Shown piece after piece: positions 22,605 to 33,602 of a stretch of 64,000 nt of DNA; the first letter of the stretch is position 1, and each line of letters begins with the position of its first letter. The stretch spans positions 78,501-142,500 of the forward strand of contig WPIO01000112.1 in the NCBI GenBank assembly GCA_009760855.2, given 5' to 3'. Origin of the DNA: Cristatella mucedo. Lineage: Eukaryota; Bryozoa; Phylactolaemata; Cristatellidae. The notes beneath the pieces are model-generated. The model was not told where the DNA came from, did not search any database, and saw only the letters and a list, made by a program, of their open reading frames with translations. The translations under genes and the position numbers were made by a program.

Positions 22605-23124
22605 GGTTTTGTTGCTAACGTTTAGGTCCCTTCATTTTTTGGCTCCATCCTACGTATCAGATCTACTCTGCCATCAATCTAAGAATCGTACTACCTGCTT
22701 TTCGGAATCTAACTGTCTACCTATACCTCTTACAGACCTCAAATCTTTTGGAGACAGTGCATTTAGTTCGTTTCCTCCTAAAGCCTTGAACTGACTCCCA
22801 ACTTTCGTCACGATATCCCCAGACTTTACCACATTTAAAAAGACATTATAAACGCATCTATTTATCACAGAATTTAGTAGGTCCCTGTGATTCGTCCTTT
22901 ATGTGCTTATGCGTGCTGACACTTTGCATGCTGCCCCTCGCAACACATGCATGGTGATTCTGTGCATGTCACCCCTAACCATGTTTTTCTTGCTGTTTAT
23001 CGAGTAAGCTACCACTAACCATTCGATCGTGTTTCCTTTGCAGCAAATGTAGAGCACCTAGAGAGAGATTGATTTCTCGGAGGGTGCTTTATCAGGTGTA
23101 TTACAATTAATATTATTATTATTA
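22605..23124 (+). mobile_element. L2A LINE 3' end abutting the previous tail
   Basis: It starts with 'aaggttttgttgctaacg' (the IDFKVLLLTF codons) directly after the ATT tail of the preceding copy. It has the C-terminal codons, the 3' UTR and the tail 'agagagagattgatttc', followed by ATT units to about 23124. Confidence 0.88.
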
Positions 23125-23690
23125 ATCACACTGGGTTTTCCCATAACTAGTAAGTTGGTTTTATCATCATTTCATTTAAGAAAATTTGCTGCCATCCATG
23201 TGCAGATGTCATCTATACATGCAGCAAGGAGTTGAGAGGATTTGTCGTACTGGAGGGCTTCGAGGGATCAAAGCGAAGGTATAACTGATTGTCATCCACA
23301 TAAAATGAAAGCCTAGATTGTGCTTGGCAATCACATCGGCTATAGTAAGAGTATAAACTGTGAAAAGAACTGGACCAAGCACGGAGCCCTGAGGTACACC
23401 ATATTTCAAGGGTTTTTCGGACGATCTTTCTCCATTCACATCAACACTTTCGAGTTTCCACTGAGATTGGCCCTAAACCATTATAGAGCAGTGATGCCCA
23501 GGCGAGATGAGATGCGCTCAAGAAGGATTTGGTATTCTGTAGTATCAAAGGCTGCCGAAAGCTCGAGCAAAACAAGCAGATACTCATCCTATGACTGCAT
23601 TCCTAAGTAGGTCTACGCTCAGCCAAAGCATTTCTGACTCTGTGGAGTGATCAGCTCGTAAGCCAGACTGGAACTAACCCGGAAGGTTTG
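23125..23690 (-). mobile_element. L2A LINE RT fragment, inverted
   Basis: The minus strand encodes motif B (PQGSVLGPVLFTVYTL) near 23390-23350 and LADVIAKHNLGFHF near 23340-23300, with motif A and the NHSTES block further right. It begins directly against the ATT tail of the previous copy, at the codons for the KPSV stretch, and has no tail of its own. It is therefore 3'-truncated or rearranged. Confidence 0.85.
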
Positions 23691-23940
23691 AAGTCCTACT
23701 GCAAGCTTGAGTCGAATTGGGTCCTCGGGGTGCACAATCAGCAACCTTCCACACCAGTCCGCCAGGAGACAGCTTGCAAGTGCGATAGGCAAGGGTTCTC
23801 GTTGAGACGGTCTGGGGGTTTAGGCTGACTGGTCCTCCCACCCGAGTACCTCTTTGTCTCCCTGGTGCCACACAAATACAAATTTGTTAAGCCCAAGCTG
23901 GGCTGCCGTACCATCAGCCAGCCAATAACGAGCATAAAAT

Positions 23941-24085
23941 ATATTTTGGCCCAGTGGTTAAGGTGCTCGCCCCATCCAAGGTTCGGCCGAGGTCCTGGGC
24001 TCTAGCCCCTCACGATTTTTGTGGCGCCTGAATAGAGATTAAGTTCCCTTAGGGTGCTACACAAATGAATTATATTAATTATGAT
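23941..24085 (+). mobile_element. SINE-2 copy (tRNA head, L2A-like tail)
   Basis: The tRNA-like head contains TGGCCCAGTGGTTAAGG (A box) and a degenerate B box GGGCTCTAGCCCC. The tail is 'cgcctgaatagagattaag', then 'tagggtgctacacaaatga', with a final A+T run. The tail resembles the end of L2A. Confidence 0.85.
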
Positions 24086-24173
24086 TATATTAAAAAATAA
24101 GCTTTATCAAGAAACTATTTAAGAATCTCAAGTGATTGAGATCTGCTTGCACCTTGCTGTTCCAATGCCGCCC

Positions 24174-24320
24174 ATGATTTGGCCAAGGGGTAAGTAAGCT
24201 GCTTTTAATGACCACAGTCAAGGGGCTTGCCTTGGACGACTGAAGTCGAAGGCTCGAGCCCTAAGGCATACGTGAAGCACCTGGATGGAGATTCAGCTCA
24301 ATTATAGGGCAATTAAAAAA
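24174..24320 (+). mobile_element. SINE-2 copy, degenerate
   Basis: It has a weak A box ('atttggccaaggggtaagt'), the B box 'ggctcgagccctaaggcat' and a diverged tail 'cacctggatggagattcag'. It is older than the copy 90 bp upstream. Confidence 0.6.
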
Positions 24321-24611
24321 AAAGTATATTTATTTGCACCACTAATAGCATCGTTCGCCTACCAGTTATATACAGTAGGATCGTTCATTTTCACAGCAGA
24401 TCACATTAAGAACAGACGATCCTTGCTACTCCGAGTAACGGCTTAGTCACCTAAAGTGATATCTCAGTGTCAAAATTACTGTGCAGGTAAGCTTTAAATG
24501 TAGATTCGAAAGCAGGTCCACGGACGTATGTGAATGTCTCTTCTTAAGACAGTCGTCAATCAACATACCTTGTTTGCTTCTTAAGCAGCCTAAAAGCCTT
24601 TGTCTATAAAT

Positions 24612-24985
24612 AAAACGAAGCTCAAATCCTTTCGAGACTATGCATTTAGTCCTGCACTCCCAAAGCCACGATAGGTCGTGAAATCCACTGACTTGACAAG
24701 ATTTAAAATGATGCTCAAAACGAGCCTGTTTATCACAGCAGTTAGTTGGTCCTTGTGATTCGTGCTTTGTTTGCTTATGGATGCTGACAGTGCGTGTGCT
24801 GCCATTAACTAGATTTAAACGTTGACCCTGTGCATGTCACCTTTAATCATGTTATGCTTGTTGACATTATGTATGTTATCACTAATCATTTGGTCATGCT
24901 TCCTTTACAGCATATGAAAAGTGCCTAGAAAGAGATTAAGTCCTTTGAGGGAGCTATACAAATGCATTTATTATAATAAATGGTA
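24612..24985 (+). mobile_element. L2A LINE 3' end
   Basis: Diverged C-terminal codons ('aagctcaaatcctttcgag'), a 3' UTR with 'gtgcatgtcaccttt', and the tail 'gtgcctagaaagagattaag' ending in a degenerate ATT run. Confidence 0.75.
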
Positions 24986-25159
24986 AGCTAGCCTTGCAGA
25001 CATTCGATCACTATTGTCAACCAGTTTAATCAAGCTAAATAATTTTAAACCGAGCTCCTCAGCACATGCCACCCCAAACTTGAGGCTGAACAACGAGACT
25101 TATATCAACCAATTATTGATGCTGTAGTGCTGCAAATATTATTTGCTTTGTGTTTGGGG

Positions 25160-25680
25160 TTCTTTCTACTTCCAGGCTAAACTTAGAAAGCATAACTAAG
25201 AAGACTGCTTCTACTCCTAATAACCACATTTGATCGTAGTCCAAAATTAGTGATTTTCTAGTGCTGCTGCATGCTTGAAAAAACTTTACCGGCTCTCTGG
25301 TTGTGGCTGGAATACTAAAATTCTCATTTTGCTGAGCTACCAAAAACAATTAAGCCTCTTCCTCTGGTGTTAAATAATGCAGCAATTTTAGTCAGTGAGT
25401 CCCAGAGGTTCAGTCATGTGTCTTTTTACTGAATGATGTGCGATCGCTCCCTGTTGATCAACAAAGACATGACAACATTCTTTCTCTTACCCAAAAGCAA
25501 GGCCTCCCACCGTCGCTTCCTTTCTTCATGCCTACCTGAACTGCTGCTCCAGCTTGCACCACTGCATCACCAGGCTCTTTGTGCACTGAGGTTCATTGTG
25601 GACAATAAATTAACTGTTTTATTCCTATGATTGGAGACAGTTAGCGAAGGAAGCTCTGTTCTCCTCAGGTCCCAGACAGA
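25160..25680 (+). mobile_element. L2B LINE fragment
   Basis: It matches the L2B central block ('aagaagactgcttctact') and the later 'gtggacaataaattaactg' and 'ttttattcctatgattgg' phrases. It is strongly diverged and lacks the usual 3' end. Confidence 0.65.
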
Positions 25681-25717
25681 CGAGGAAATGGGCTCATCTG
25701 AAGGCGAGTAGCTTTAC

Positions 25718-25862
25718 TGCTGGTTTGGTCCAGCCGTTGAGGTGCTCGCCCCGACCAAGGTCTTGCTGAGGTCGTGGGCTCGAGCCCCGAGGCATATGTC
25801 AAGTGCCTGAATAGAGATTAAGTTCTCTTGGGGCGCTATACAAATAAATGAACTATATTTAT
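25718..25862 (+). mobile_element. SINE-2 copy, well preserved
   Basis: The A box region is 'tttggtccagccgttgagg' and the B box 'gggctcgagccccgaggca'. The tail 'gcctgaatagagattaagt' is followed by 'tggggcgctatacaaataa'. One of the best copies in the window. Confidence 0.9.
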
Positions 25863-25874
25863 TTACAATAGTAT

Positions 25875-26215
25875 ACCTATATGACGAACGACAGACGTTG
25901 ACGGAGTGATTCTAGATGAACCAATCCTGGTAGGTGATGTCTTCCGGTAGACATCAGGTTTTCGTATGGCTTTAAAGTTTTTCGTACTCTCGTTAAGCTT
26001 CAGCGAGTTTGCATCGGTCCAAAAGCGAATGCTGCAGACGCAGGCTTCCAGGGTATTAAGTGATTCGAATGGGGAGCGAGGCATAGATGGGTCAATGGAT
26101 TGATAGGCAGGATTTCCTCGGCGTAGAAATGAAAGCCAGGATTGTGCTTGGCGATGCCATCGACGAGAGAGAGAGAGTGTGTAGAGAGAGAAAAGGACCA
26201 GGCCTACGATTCAAT
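25875..26215 (-). mobile_element. L2 LINE RT fragment with small CT expansion
   Basis: On the minus strand it encodes a VLF-type motif B end and a KHNPGFHFYAEE run, where motif C YADD is degraded. A FWTDANSLKLNESTKN block follows. At the position where intact L2A has 'actctccctctcg', this copy has a longer CT-rich stretch (26163-26195). It is a diverged L2A or a close relative. Confidence 0.65.
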
Positions 26216-26264
26216 ACTCCATACTTTAATGGCTGTGAATCTGCAGTCAGGCAATTGTCACAGA

Positions 26265-26970
26265 GATAATAACATTAATAACAATAATGCCCTTGATAAA
26301 GTGCCCTCAGAGAACTCAATCTCTTTCTAGGCACTTTACAATTACTGCAAAGGGAATTGCAATTGAATGGTAAGTAATATCATGCTTGATAAACAAACAA
26401 CATGAATAACATGGTTAGGGGTGACATGCACAGGGTCAGCATGCAGGTGTGGTTAGTGGCAGCATGCACAGTGTCAGCACGCATAAGCACATCAAGGACA
26501 AATCACAGAGACCCATTAAATGCTGTCCTAAATAAGTGTGTTTGTAAGTTCTTTTTAAATGTGGTCAAGTCAGGGGATGTTCTGAGGCAAGTCGGGGGGG
26601 GAGTTCCAGGCTTTGGGAGCATACGAACTAAATGCACGGTCTCCAAAGGATTTAAGGTTTGTACGAGGTATTTGTAGACTGTTGGATTCCGAAAAGCGGG
26701 TTTTACTATGCCTGGCCTGATGGGGGAGTATATCTGAGAGATAGGCTGGAGCCAAAGAATGAAGTGAAAAGTGAGCGACAAAACCTTGAAGTCAATCCAT
26801 TGCTTGACTCGTAGCCAGTGCAGGTCGGCGAGAAGTGGTTTAATGTGGCAACTCCGACGCTCACGACAGACAAGCCTAGCTGCATAGTTTTGCACCAGGT
26901 GCAATCGCCTGATCGCACATGCCGGTAGGCCAGTGAGCAGTGAGTTGCAGAAGTCGAGACGGGATGTCAC
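26265..26970 (-). mobile_element. L2A LINE 3' end
   Basis: The minus strand holds a long open frame of 155 codons, from TSRLDFCNSLLTGLPACAIR to the C-terminal SGSL-type end, near 26970-26503. The 3' UTR follows, then the tail 'gcctagaaagagattgagtt' near 26330-26310 and a degenerate AAT run at 26265-26290. It is well preserved and keeps the coding frame, but lacks everything upstream of the C-terminal domain. Confidence 0.88.
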
Positions 26971-27169
26971 GATAGGAACAAATTCAGAAAAACATTACAC
27001 TAATGATAACTGGGCTCGTGGAGAGGCGCTGCAAAAGGGTGTGACTCGATTTTCGGTTTCTTTAACATTTTCCGCAATGATTTGCAACATTTGATTCTAA
27101 GCTAAAGATATTTGAGTTCAGCTCAGCTTTCCTTGTGCACCAGTGAACATGTCTTTTAACTGATTCATA

Positions 27170-27316
27170 GCCCAGCTGCAAGGTGCTCTCTTTTCACGAC
27201 CCAGGCCGTGGGTTTGGAGTCCTGGTGCTGGCGTTCCTATATTTCGCCCTGCAACCGGTGGTGAGACAGGTTAGGCTCTTATGCAGCTATTCAAATGAGG
27301 CTATTGAACCAGCTAA
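27170..27316 (+). mobile_element. SINE-1 copy, degenerate
   Basis: B-box-like 'ccgtgggtttggagtcctg' and body 'gcaaccggtggtgagacag', ending 'gaggctattgaaccagcta'. It matches SINE-1 over most of its length, but the A box is weak. Confidence 0.6.
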
Positions 27317-27519
27317 CCTTAACCTTTTTTCCTGCGTATCGTGTGGGCACACATGCAACATTCAGTCCATGTTACTAATCAGGATCCTACATACCAGCTG
27401 CCCTAAGCGTCTTCCTCTCTGATTTCGCATGCTTCCCTAAGCATGACACTTGATTGCATTTCGTCGCCTGTCTAAATAGAATACCTTTTTTGACATAATT
27501 CTTTGGATCTTGCTTCATT

Positions 27520-27598
27520 TGCTATCAGTTGTAAAGCACAGGGATAGAGATTGTATTCTCTAATAGTGTTATATAAAAGACATTGTTACTATCGTTTA
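27520..27598 (+). mobile_element. LINE tail remnant (L2A-like)
   Basis: 'tatcagttgtaaagcacag', then 'agagattgtattctctaat' and 'ttatataaaagac', is a diverged L2A-type 3' tail. Little is left of the 3' UTR upstream. Confidence 0.45.
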
Positions 27599-28478
27599 CA
27601 TGAATGCTCAATCATCTAACGGTCAAGAATTTACTATTAGCAGCTCTTGCCAAAGACTTAGAGCTGAATACGAGCTGAAATGGCCCAAGAAATCCGCTGA
27701 GCATTATTTATTTCACGATGCAAAGCCTTCCCGTCAAGCAGAAGGTCGCGGAATTGTCACTCGTAATGACAGACAAAATTACGGCATTGTCCGGGGCCTG
27801 AAATCGTGCCGTCAAATCGCTACATTGATATTAATGTGGAGCAGTGCGGTTTCATGCAGACAGAGAGGTGAAGGCAGTGAAGACATACGGAGTTCTGACA
27901 GCAATCCACTGCCGGGCCGGCACTGCGCATACAGCTGAAAGCTTGCTGCTGTATCGTGCTGCTTCGTTTGGGCGAAGGCTCCGCTCATGCTTCAAGTGTA
28001 CGAGCATCCAATGAAAAGCGGGTTAGCCGCTAACGCCATCAGATGGAGGTTTGATTATGTTGTTCTGAATCCTAGAGTCGTTTAGAGAAAGCCACTTTTC
28101 TGTCAGCGAAGAATATGGTCGATTGCTTAAAGTAAGGCAATTCTGGTATTCCACTTGACTAGTAAAGATGGCTGTGAAGTTGTATAGAGCGACGTGAGCA
28201 AATTCTGGCTCTTTCTGAAACACTGGAGAAGTATTTATGTATTTTGGCTACCCAAATAAGCATGCTCACCCAAATGCATTCAGCCATGGGTGTCATGTTA
28301 TGGGGCGCTTCTACAGATATGATGTTGGAGTGCTTCACCTCATACAAGCCATCTGGCTCAAGACGTTTATTTACCCCTTACTCAGAACTTGAGATTCACG
28401 AGTGGGACAGTACTTCGTGGGATGAATTATATTTAGATCATATATTATATTTTAGATTATATATATATATGTATAAGA

Positions 28479-28628
28479 GCCGTGATGACACACTAGATAA
28501 GGTTATTGCTAACCACTACCGAGGTCTTGGGTTTGAATCCTGCGGAGGACGATCTTTTATAGCCGCTGCAAGTAGTGGTGATAGCCTTAAAGACTCTTCT
28601 GTCTCTACATAAAAGAGGCTGTTGAATC
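28479..28628 (+). mobile_element. SINE-1 copy
   Basis: Head 'gatgacacactagataagg', a B-box-like 'gggtttgaatcctg', body 'gcaagtagtggtgatagcc' and end 'aaaagaggctgttgaatct'. Moderately diverged. Confidence 0.8.
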
Positions 28629-28748
28629 TGTTAGAATTTTCAAATATGGCAATCCAAAAGACACCACTGCCAAATTTAGACATTTCTAAATTTATCTGAA
28701 TCAGGTTACTCTTCCAAAGCCACGGCCACTAACCATATCTGCAATCTT

Positions 28749-28749
28749 C

Positions 28750-28818
<69 letters not shown>

Positions 28819-28962
28819 TCTCTCTCTTCCACTCTCGTTCCCTTACACATTCTCCTCCTTTTCTCCTCCCCATCTCTCACTCTCTGTATCTAGCCATCCA
28901 TTGACGGAATTATCTCTATATCTTTCTGTTTCACTTTTTCTCACGGTCTCTCTGTCTTTCAC

Positions 28963-28993
<31 letters not shown>

Positions 28994-28997
28994 TACA

Positions 28998-29044
<47 letters not shown>

Positions 29045-29090
29045 TCTCTTCATCTCTCTCCCTCTCTCTTCTCTCTCTCTCTCGCTTTCT
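28749..29090 (+). repeat. (TC)n / (AC)n microsatellite cluster
   Basis: A (TC)n run of about 38 units at 28751-28826, a CT-rich interval, (AC)n at 28970-28993, then a second (TC)n run at 28999-29040 fading into CT-rich DNA. The 73-codon open frame here is only translated repeat. Confidence 0.95.
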
Positions 29091-29254
29091 GCCCAAGACA
29101 TTTTCAGTCTCTATTATTTTGAGTTCATCAAAGCGCTGATGCCAGAAAAGCCGATAGACCAGACTTCTCCATTCATAGGTCAGCCGTAGTTTAAGCCGGG
29201 CACTGCTTGGATTTGCCCGTTGTGCTCATTTAAATAGCACTCATAACTGACCAT

Positions 29255-29995
29255 TTAAAACAACGCAGCATGGGTGTGACAGGATGATACGGTGGCTTGC
29301 AAAACATTTAACGAGCTCCTTGGTCCTTTCTCGGCTAAATTATTGTAATCCCCTTTTGGCTTGGCTTCCAAAAGAGCCAAGAGGCCACTGCATTTGGTGA
29401 TTAATATGGCTGCAAGGCAAGATAACAAATCCCAGAAGTTTGATGTGTCTCTTTTGCTGACGGAGCTTCGATGACTTCTCTTGATCAATGGATATAGGTT
29501 AAATTTCATACGCTGATCCATAAGGCCGGCCGCGGCTTGCCTCCACCATACCTAGCTAAACTGCTGAATCAGTTTCAGCCTCCTCGTTCCCTCATGTCTA
29601 TTTTGGAGAATAAATTAGCTCTTTCATTCCTCCGCTTAAAGACCGTTGACAACAAAAGCTTTTGCTCTGCAGGTCCTAGGCTGCGGAAATCAGTTCCACG
29701 ACTCTTACAGAAAGATATTTACTCTCCTGCTCCTGGATGTGGCCCATCTTTTTCAGCCATCCTGAGCTGCTTCTTCCACGCTATTCAGTCCCTCAATTTC
29801 CCTTCTGAGTCTGCTATGCTTCCCACTTTCTCTTTTTTGCATGAGTTGAAGTCTGTTGGCTACCGAATGCGTACCGAAAGCCGCTTAGGCTGTGAGTGCG
29901 CTATACAAAACTCTCCTGCGTAACAACCACAGTGTCGCTGTGGCTTTGCGGGAGTACAGACAGAGATACATTACATAACATCACATTAGCTCCAG
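29255..29995 (+). mobile_element. L2B LINE 3' half
   Basis: It aligns with L2B at 8.0-8.7 kb, with a 'cggctaaattattgtaatc' region near 29334. A 128-codon open frame at 29537-29923 covers the C-terminal region (PPYLAKLLNQFQPPRSL, then VDNKSFCSAGPRLRKSVPRL), which is conserved with other L2B copies. The 3' end 'gcgctatacaaaactctcc' near 29898 is followed by an ACATT-rich tail to 29992. This is the best preserved L2B C-terminus in the window. Confidence 0.82.
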
Positions 29996-31110
29996 GAGTT
30001 GCAGCCTAAGCCGATCCGAGGAATGCAGGCAGGGCGGAGAAACCGCCGCGGCAGTGTGCTGCATCAGCCAGATTGTCACTGATATTCATCGCTGAGGTTC
30101 CTCAACCATAATGTTAGAGCAGATTGTGAGATTGCCTATGGCCAATGCAGCATAAAAAGAAAGGCTGCGTAATCGACTGCCAGCTGTGCTCCCAGCGTTG
30201 GTGCCTTGGCATTGGAGCCGAGCTGCTCTCTATGCCGTTGAGAGAGGAGAGTTATTACAAGTCATGGCCGTCGTCGTAACCGCTGTAGAAGTTTTCTTAT
30301 TACCCAAATTTCACAGAGAAATAAGCTTCTCTGTATTGCGGATATGGACTTATTAAGTTAAGGGTAGTGGACGCATTTCAACGCTGCTGTTTTCTGTAAA
30401 TAAATAAGTATATTTATAATATACTTATTCTTATACTGTCTTCATACCTGCGTGCACCTGCGTACTATTCGTCGTGCATCGGCAGAGACAAGTACCCTTA
30501 CGAACACTTGATTTGAGGCCTTGTCCTGAAAGGACGTTGAAGACTCCCCTCCATCATTCCACTTGTAACAGCAGTACTAAGGAGTATACGACCAATTGTT
30601 CTCGCGAGCTGTGCCAAGGCTAGGGGAAAGAAATTATGCTGACTCGACGGCAGATTTTACTATTGTTTGAACAACTGGATACTTCAAGAATGCAATGTTT
30701 TAATAATACTCAGTGTTGTCTGTGGGTTACCTACCGCATATTTGGTTCTTCTTTCATTCTACTGAAGTGCTCACTGCGTCGTCTAAATTAGTAGATCAGG
30801 GGATCCTAGGCAGCAGACGTCTGAAATGAGTCCAAAAGTTAATTAGAAGTCGGAGCACTGCGATTGCTGCGACTGTCCTTTCAAATCGCTCAATACACAC
30901 TGTACACGCAACCAGTGAGTTGCTCACAATTAAGGAACGCCAAAAACTAACTGCGTACAAGTAAATTTATATTTTAATTTCAGTTTTAGTTCTAATCTCA
31001 TCAGGTAACCTGGCACAAAACAAAATCCTGAACCCTGTCAAAGTAAATACCGACAAAGGCCGCCGAATTTAAGCAAAGCGTCTGGCGGAGTTTCTAGTGA
31101 TATCCAATCT
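29996..31110. other. Unrecognised DNA
   Basis: No ORF of note and no known repeat. The only simple feature is a short TATT-rich patch near 30405-30435. Confidence 0.4.
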
Positions 31111-31113
31111 ATA

Positions 31114-31117
31114 TATT

Positions 31118-31168
<51 letters not shown>

Positions 31169-31252
31169 GCACCGATAATTACTTGTTTTCCCTACATATG
31201 TGTGTGTGCCTGTGTGTGTGTGTGTGTGAGCGCGTGTGGGTGTGTGTGTGTG

Positions 31253-31300
<48 letters not shown>

Positions 31301-31326
31301 TGTGTGTGTGTGTGCGCGCGCGCGCG
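31114..31326 (+). repeat. (AT)n and (TG)n microsatellites
   Basis: Alternating AT over 31114-31168, then imperfect (TG)n from 31198 to about 31326, ending in a (GC)n-like 'gcgcgcgcgcgcg'. Alternating purine-pyrimidine of this length could form Z-DNA. Two overlapping long open frames here are translated repeat. Confidence 0.95.
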
Positions 31327-31389
31327 AGATACGATTGGCGCACCCTCTCCTCCGTGGACGTGGCGATTAATGCGTACGAGCCATTTCAC

Positions 31390-32416
31390 CTCCCCTGACG
31401 TGGGCTGTTTTTCGCCGCGCTCTGGAACTCTGTTGCGCCATGAAGCCCAGAGGTCCTCTGATCATCTCAAACTCGTCTTAGAAGCAGCTACGCCGTCGCC
31501 ATTTTATTCCCAAAATCCAAAGGTGTCCCTCGTTCTGCCAGACGAAGATGGCGAGTGCTGCAGAATACGAGTTTCTTTGGAGATGGCCTTTGATATATCA
31601 CATAGGCTTTATTTTGTGGATAGCTGCCCTAAAAAATATAGCGTTTGGAAGTCAAAAACGCCTTTGACTTGATTCAGGAGCACCACCGTCAGAATCATGT
31701 CGAAGCAAACTGAAAAAATATATGTGCAAGAGCTCAAGGAAAGGAAACACGCTATGGTTGGCTATAATGACGATATAAAAGGTGTTAGCAATGATGTTCT
31801 TAAAAACGCAATGGAACTGGTGTGCAACTTCTTGGAAAAATCTCCTGAGAGCTCATTGCCACTCGTTGGTCTGAAAAGATTATGCAGGAGGTCCGGATTC
31901 GCGGCGCCAGTGCTCGCGTGAGTAGCAATGACGATCGACACGAGGCGCATCGATCAAAGCGCTGAAACTGGAGCTCAAACTTGTCTTAGAGTTGACAGCA
32001 AAGAAGCTGCGTTCTTTCTTAAAGAAGTACACGCCGATCCGGCTCAAGATCTGACGTATTATCCGGCCGTGCCGAATAATATCGCTGATAGTGAGGACGA
32101 AGATCTTGATGATATTGGTGCTCCGTAGGCGGCGGCATCCGATATAGCACAGACTCGTGGCAGAAAAAAAAGAGCAACAGCGCAGAAGGCTGCTCCATTC
32201 GTCTCGATACGCTACGTGGGGCTTCCGAAGAAGGCACTAGCGGTTGTTCCAAATCAGCCATCAATCTTGAGCCTATTTTTTCGAAAAAAAATAGGCTCAA
32301 TTTGCGTGATCGAGCTCGGGAATCCTTGCCCTGGATCTGGTCAGCCGCTGTGCACTTACACAATAAAAATCATCGTTTCCGAAATCGCTGCCTTTCTGTT
32401 GACGAATAGAGTTTAA
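31390..32416 (+). pseudogene. Decayed reading frame of unknown family
   Basis: One forward frame stays nearly open from just after the microsatellite to 32416, with only three stops at about 31670, 31919 and 32126. Readable segments include SLVLPDEDGECCRIRVSL, then MSKQTEKIYVQELKERKH at 31697, DVLKNAMELVCNFLEKSP, an acidic ADSEDEDLDD near 32085, and a basic RGRKKR near 32155. Same-frame continuity with few stops suggests a once-coding sequence rather than chance. The mix of acidic and basic low-complexity stretches fits a DNA-binding or transposon protein, but I recognise no family. It contains the hairpin at 32267-32300. Confidence 0.35.
32267..32300. repeat. Perfect inverted repeat (hairpin)
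   Basis: The arms TTGAGCCTATTTTTT and AAAAAAATAGGCTCAA pair over about 15 bp around a tiny CG-centred loop. It is not followed by a gene, and it could be a cruciform or a deletion product between inverted copies. Confidence 0.85.
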
Positions 32417-32926
32417 TGAGCCCGATCATTTTAGCTTCTTTGCGTACAATTTGGACCAATATTCAGGTAGTTATCGCAGTCCGTGCGCACTAGGATTACC
32501 ATGGTAAACCGGGTTACCCCCATCGGGCTCAATTGTACGGCCGTTTAATGTCAGCTGGTGGATGAGCCACTGAATTGGGGCCTTTGATTTGGGTGTCTTC
32601 TCTTTGATGTGTTTTTATGACATCGCCCTTTGATGTGCATTCATTGCTGGGTTCTTCAATCGGGATGATGCATATAAAGGCCGAGGCGAGCGTGCTGAGG
32701 CAGCGAGCATTAGCGTCCATGCCCGGTGTGGGTGCATTCGAAAGACAGCGTTGAGGTCTTCGTGGACGTTAATACTTGAGCCGGAGCGTTCCGTGCGATG
32801 TACTTCATTGTGCCGTCATTCTTTGGGCTCGTATCCATTTTAAATTTTTGGGAAAGTGATTCGAGGCCGCGGTGTCGACTATCATTTCTAGGCTGAAGAT
32901 ACTCGCCTGTATTTGTCGCCTAAACC
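32417..32926. other. Unrecognised DNA
   Basis: No supported gene or repeat before the adjacent L2A copy begins. Confidence 0.4.
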
Positions 32927-33565
32927 GCAGCTGGTGCAAAACTCTGCAGCTAGGCTTGTATGTCGTGAGCGTCGCAGTTGCCACATTACTCCACTTCTCG
33001 CCGACCTGCACTGGCTACCAGTCAAGCAACGGATTGACTTCAAGGTTTTGTCGCTCACTTTTAGGTCCCTTCATTCTATGGCTCCAGCCTATCTGTCAGA
33101 TATACTACCCCATCAGGCCAAGCATCGTACCACCCGCTTCTCGGAATCCAACAGTCTAGAAATACCTCATACAAACCTTAAATCCTTTGGAGACCGTGCA
33201 TTTAGTTCATATGCTCCCAAAGCCTGGAACTCCCTCCCGACCTGCGTCAGAACATCCCCTGACCTGACCACATTTAAAAGGAACCTAAAAACACACCTAT
33301 TTAGGACAGCATTTAGTGGGTCCCTGTGATTCGTCCTTGATGTGCTTATGCGTGCTGACACTGTGCATGCTGCCACTAACCACATTTGCATTCTGACCCT
33401 GTGCATGTCACCCCTAACCATATTATTCATCTCGTTTGTTTTTCAAGCATGATTTTACTTACCATTCAATTGCATTTCACTTTACAGCAAATGTAAAGCG
33501 CCTAGAGAGAGATTGAGTTCTCTGAGGGCGCTTTATCAAGTGAATTATTATTATTATTATTATTA
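32927..33565 (+). mobile_element. L2A LINE 3' end with intact C-terminal frame
   Basis: It begins at the QLVQNSAARLVCRERRSCH codons. The frame is unbroken from there to a TGA at 33327-33329 after TAFSGSL, so it shows the true L2A C-terminus. The 3' UTR and tail 'gcgcctagagagagattgag' follow, with a final ATT run at 33545-33565. The low divergence suggests a fairly recent insertion. Confidence 0.9.
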
Positions 33566-33602
33566 ACCTGCTTCAGCATTTGATAAACTTAATGAATATA
33601 AA

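Noticed and set aside
28244-28612. 122-codon plus-strand frame
   Set aside because: The right half is translated SINE-1 and the left half has no motif.
31097-31400. Long frames across the AT/TG repeats at 31.1-31.4 kb
   Set aside because: The residues are repeats (YIYI, CVCV, THTH) from microsatellites and not protein.
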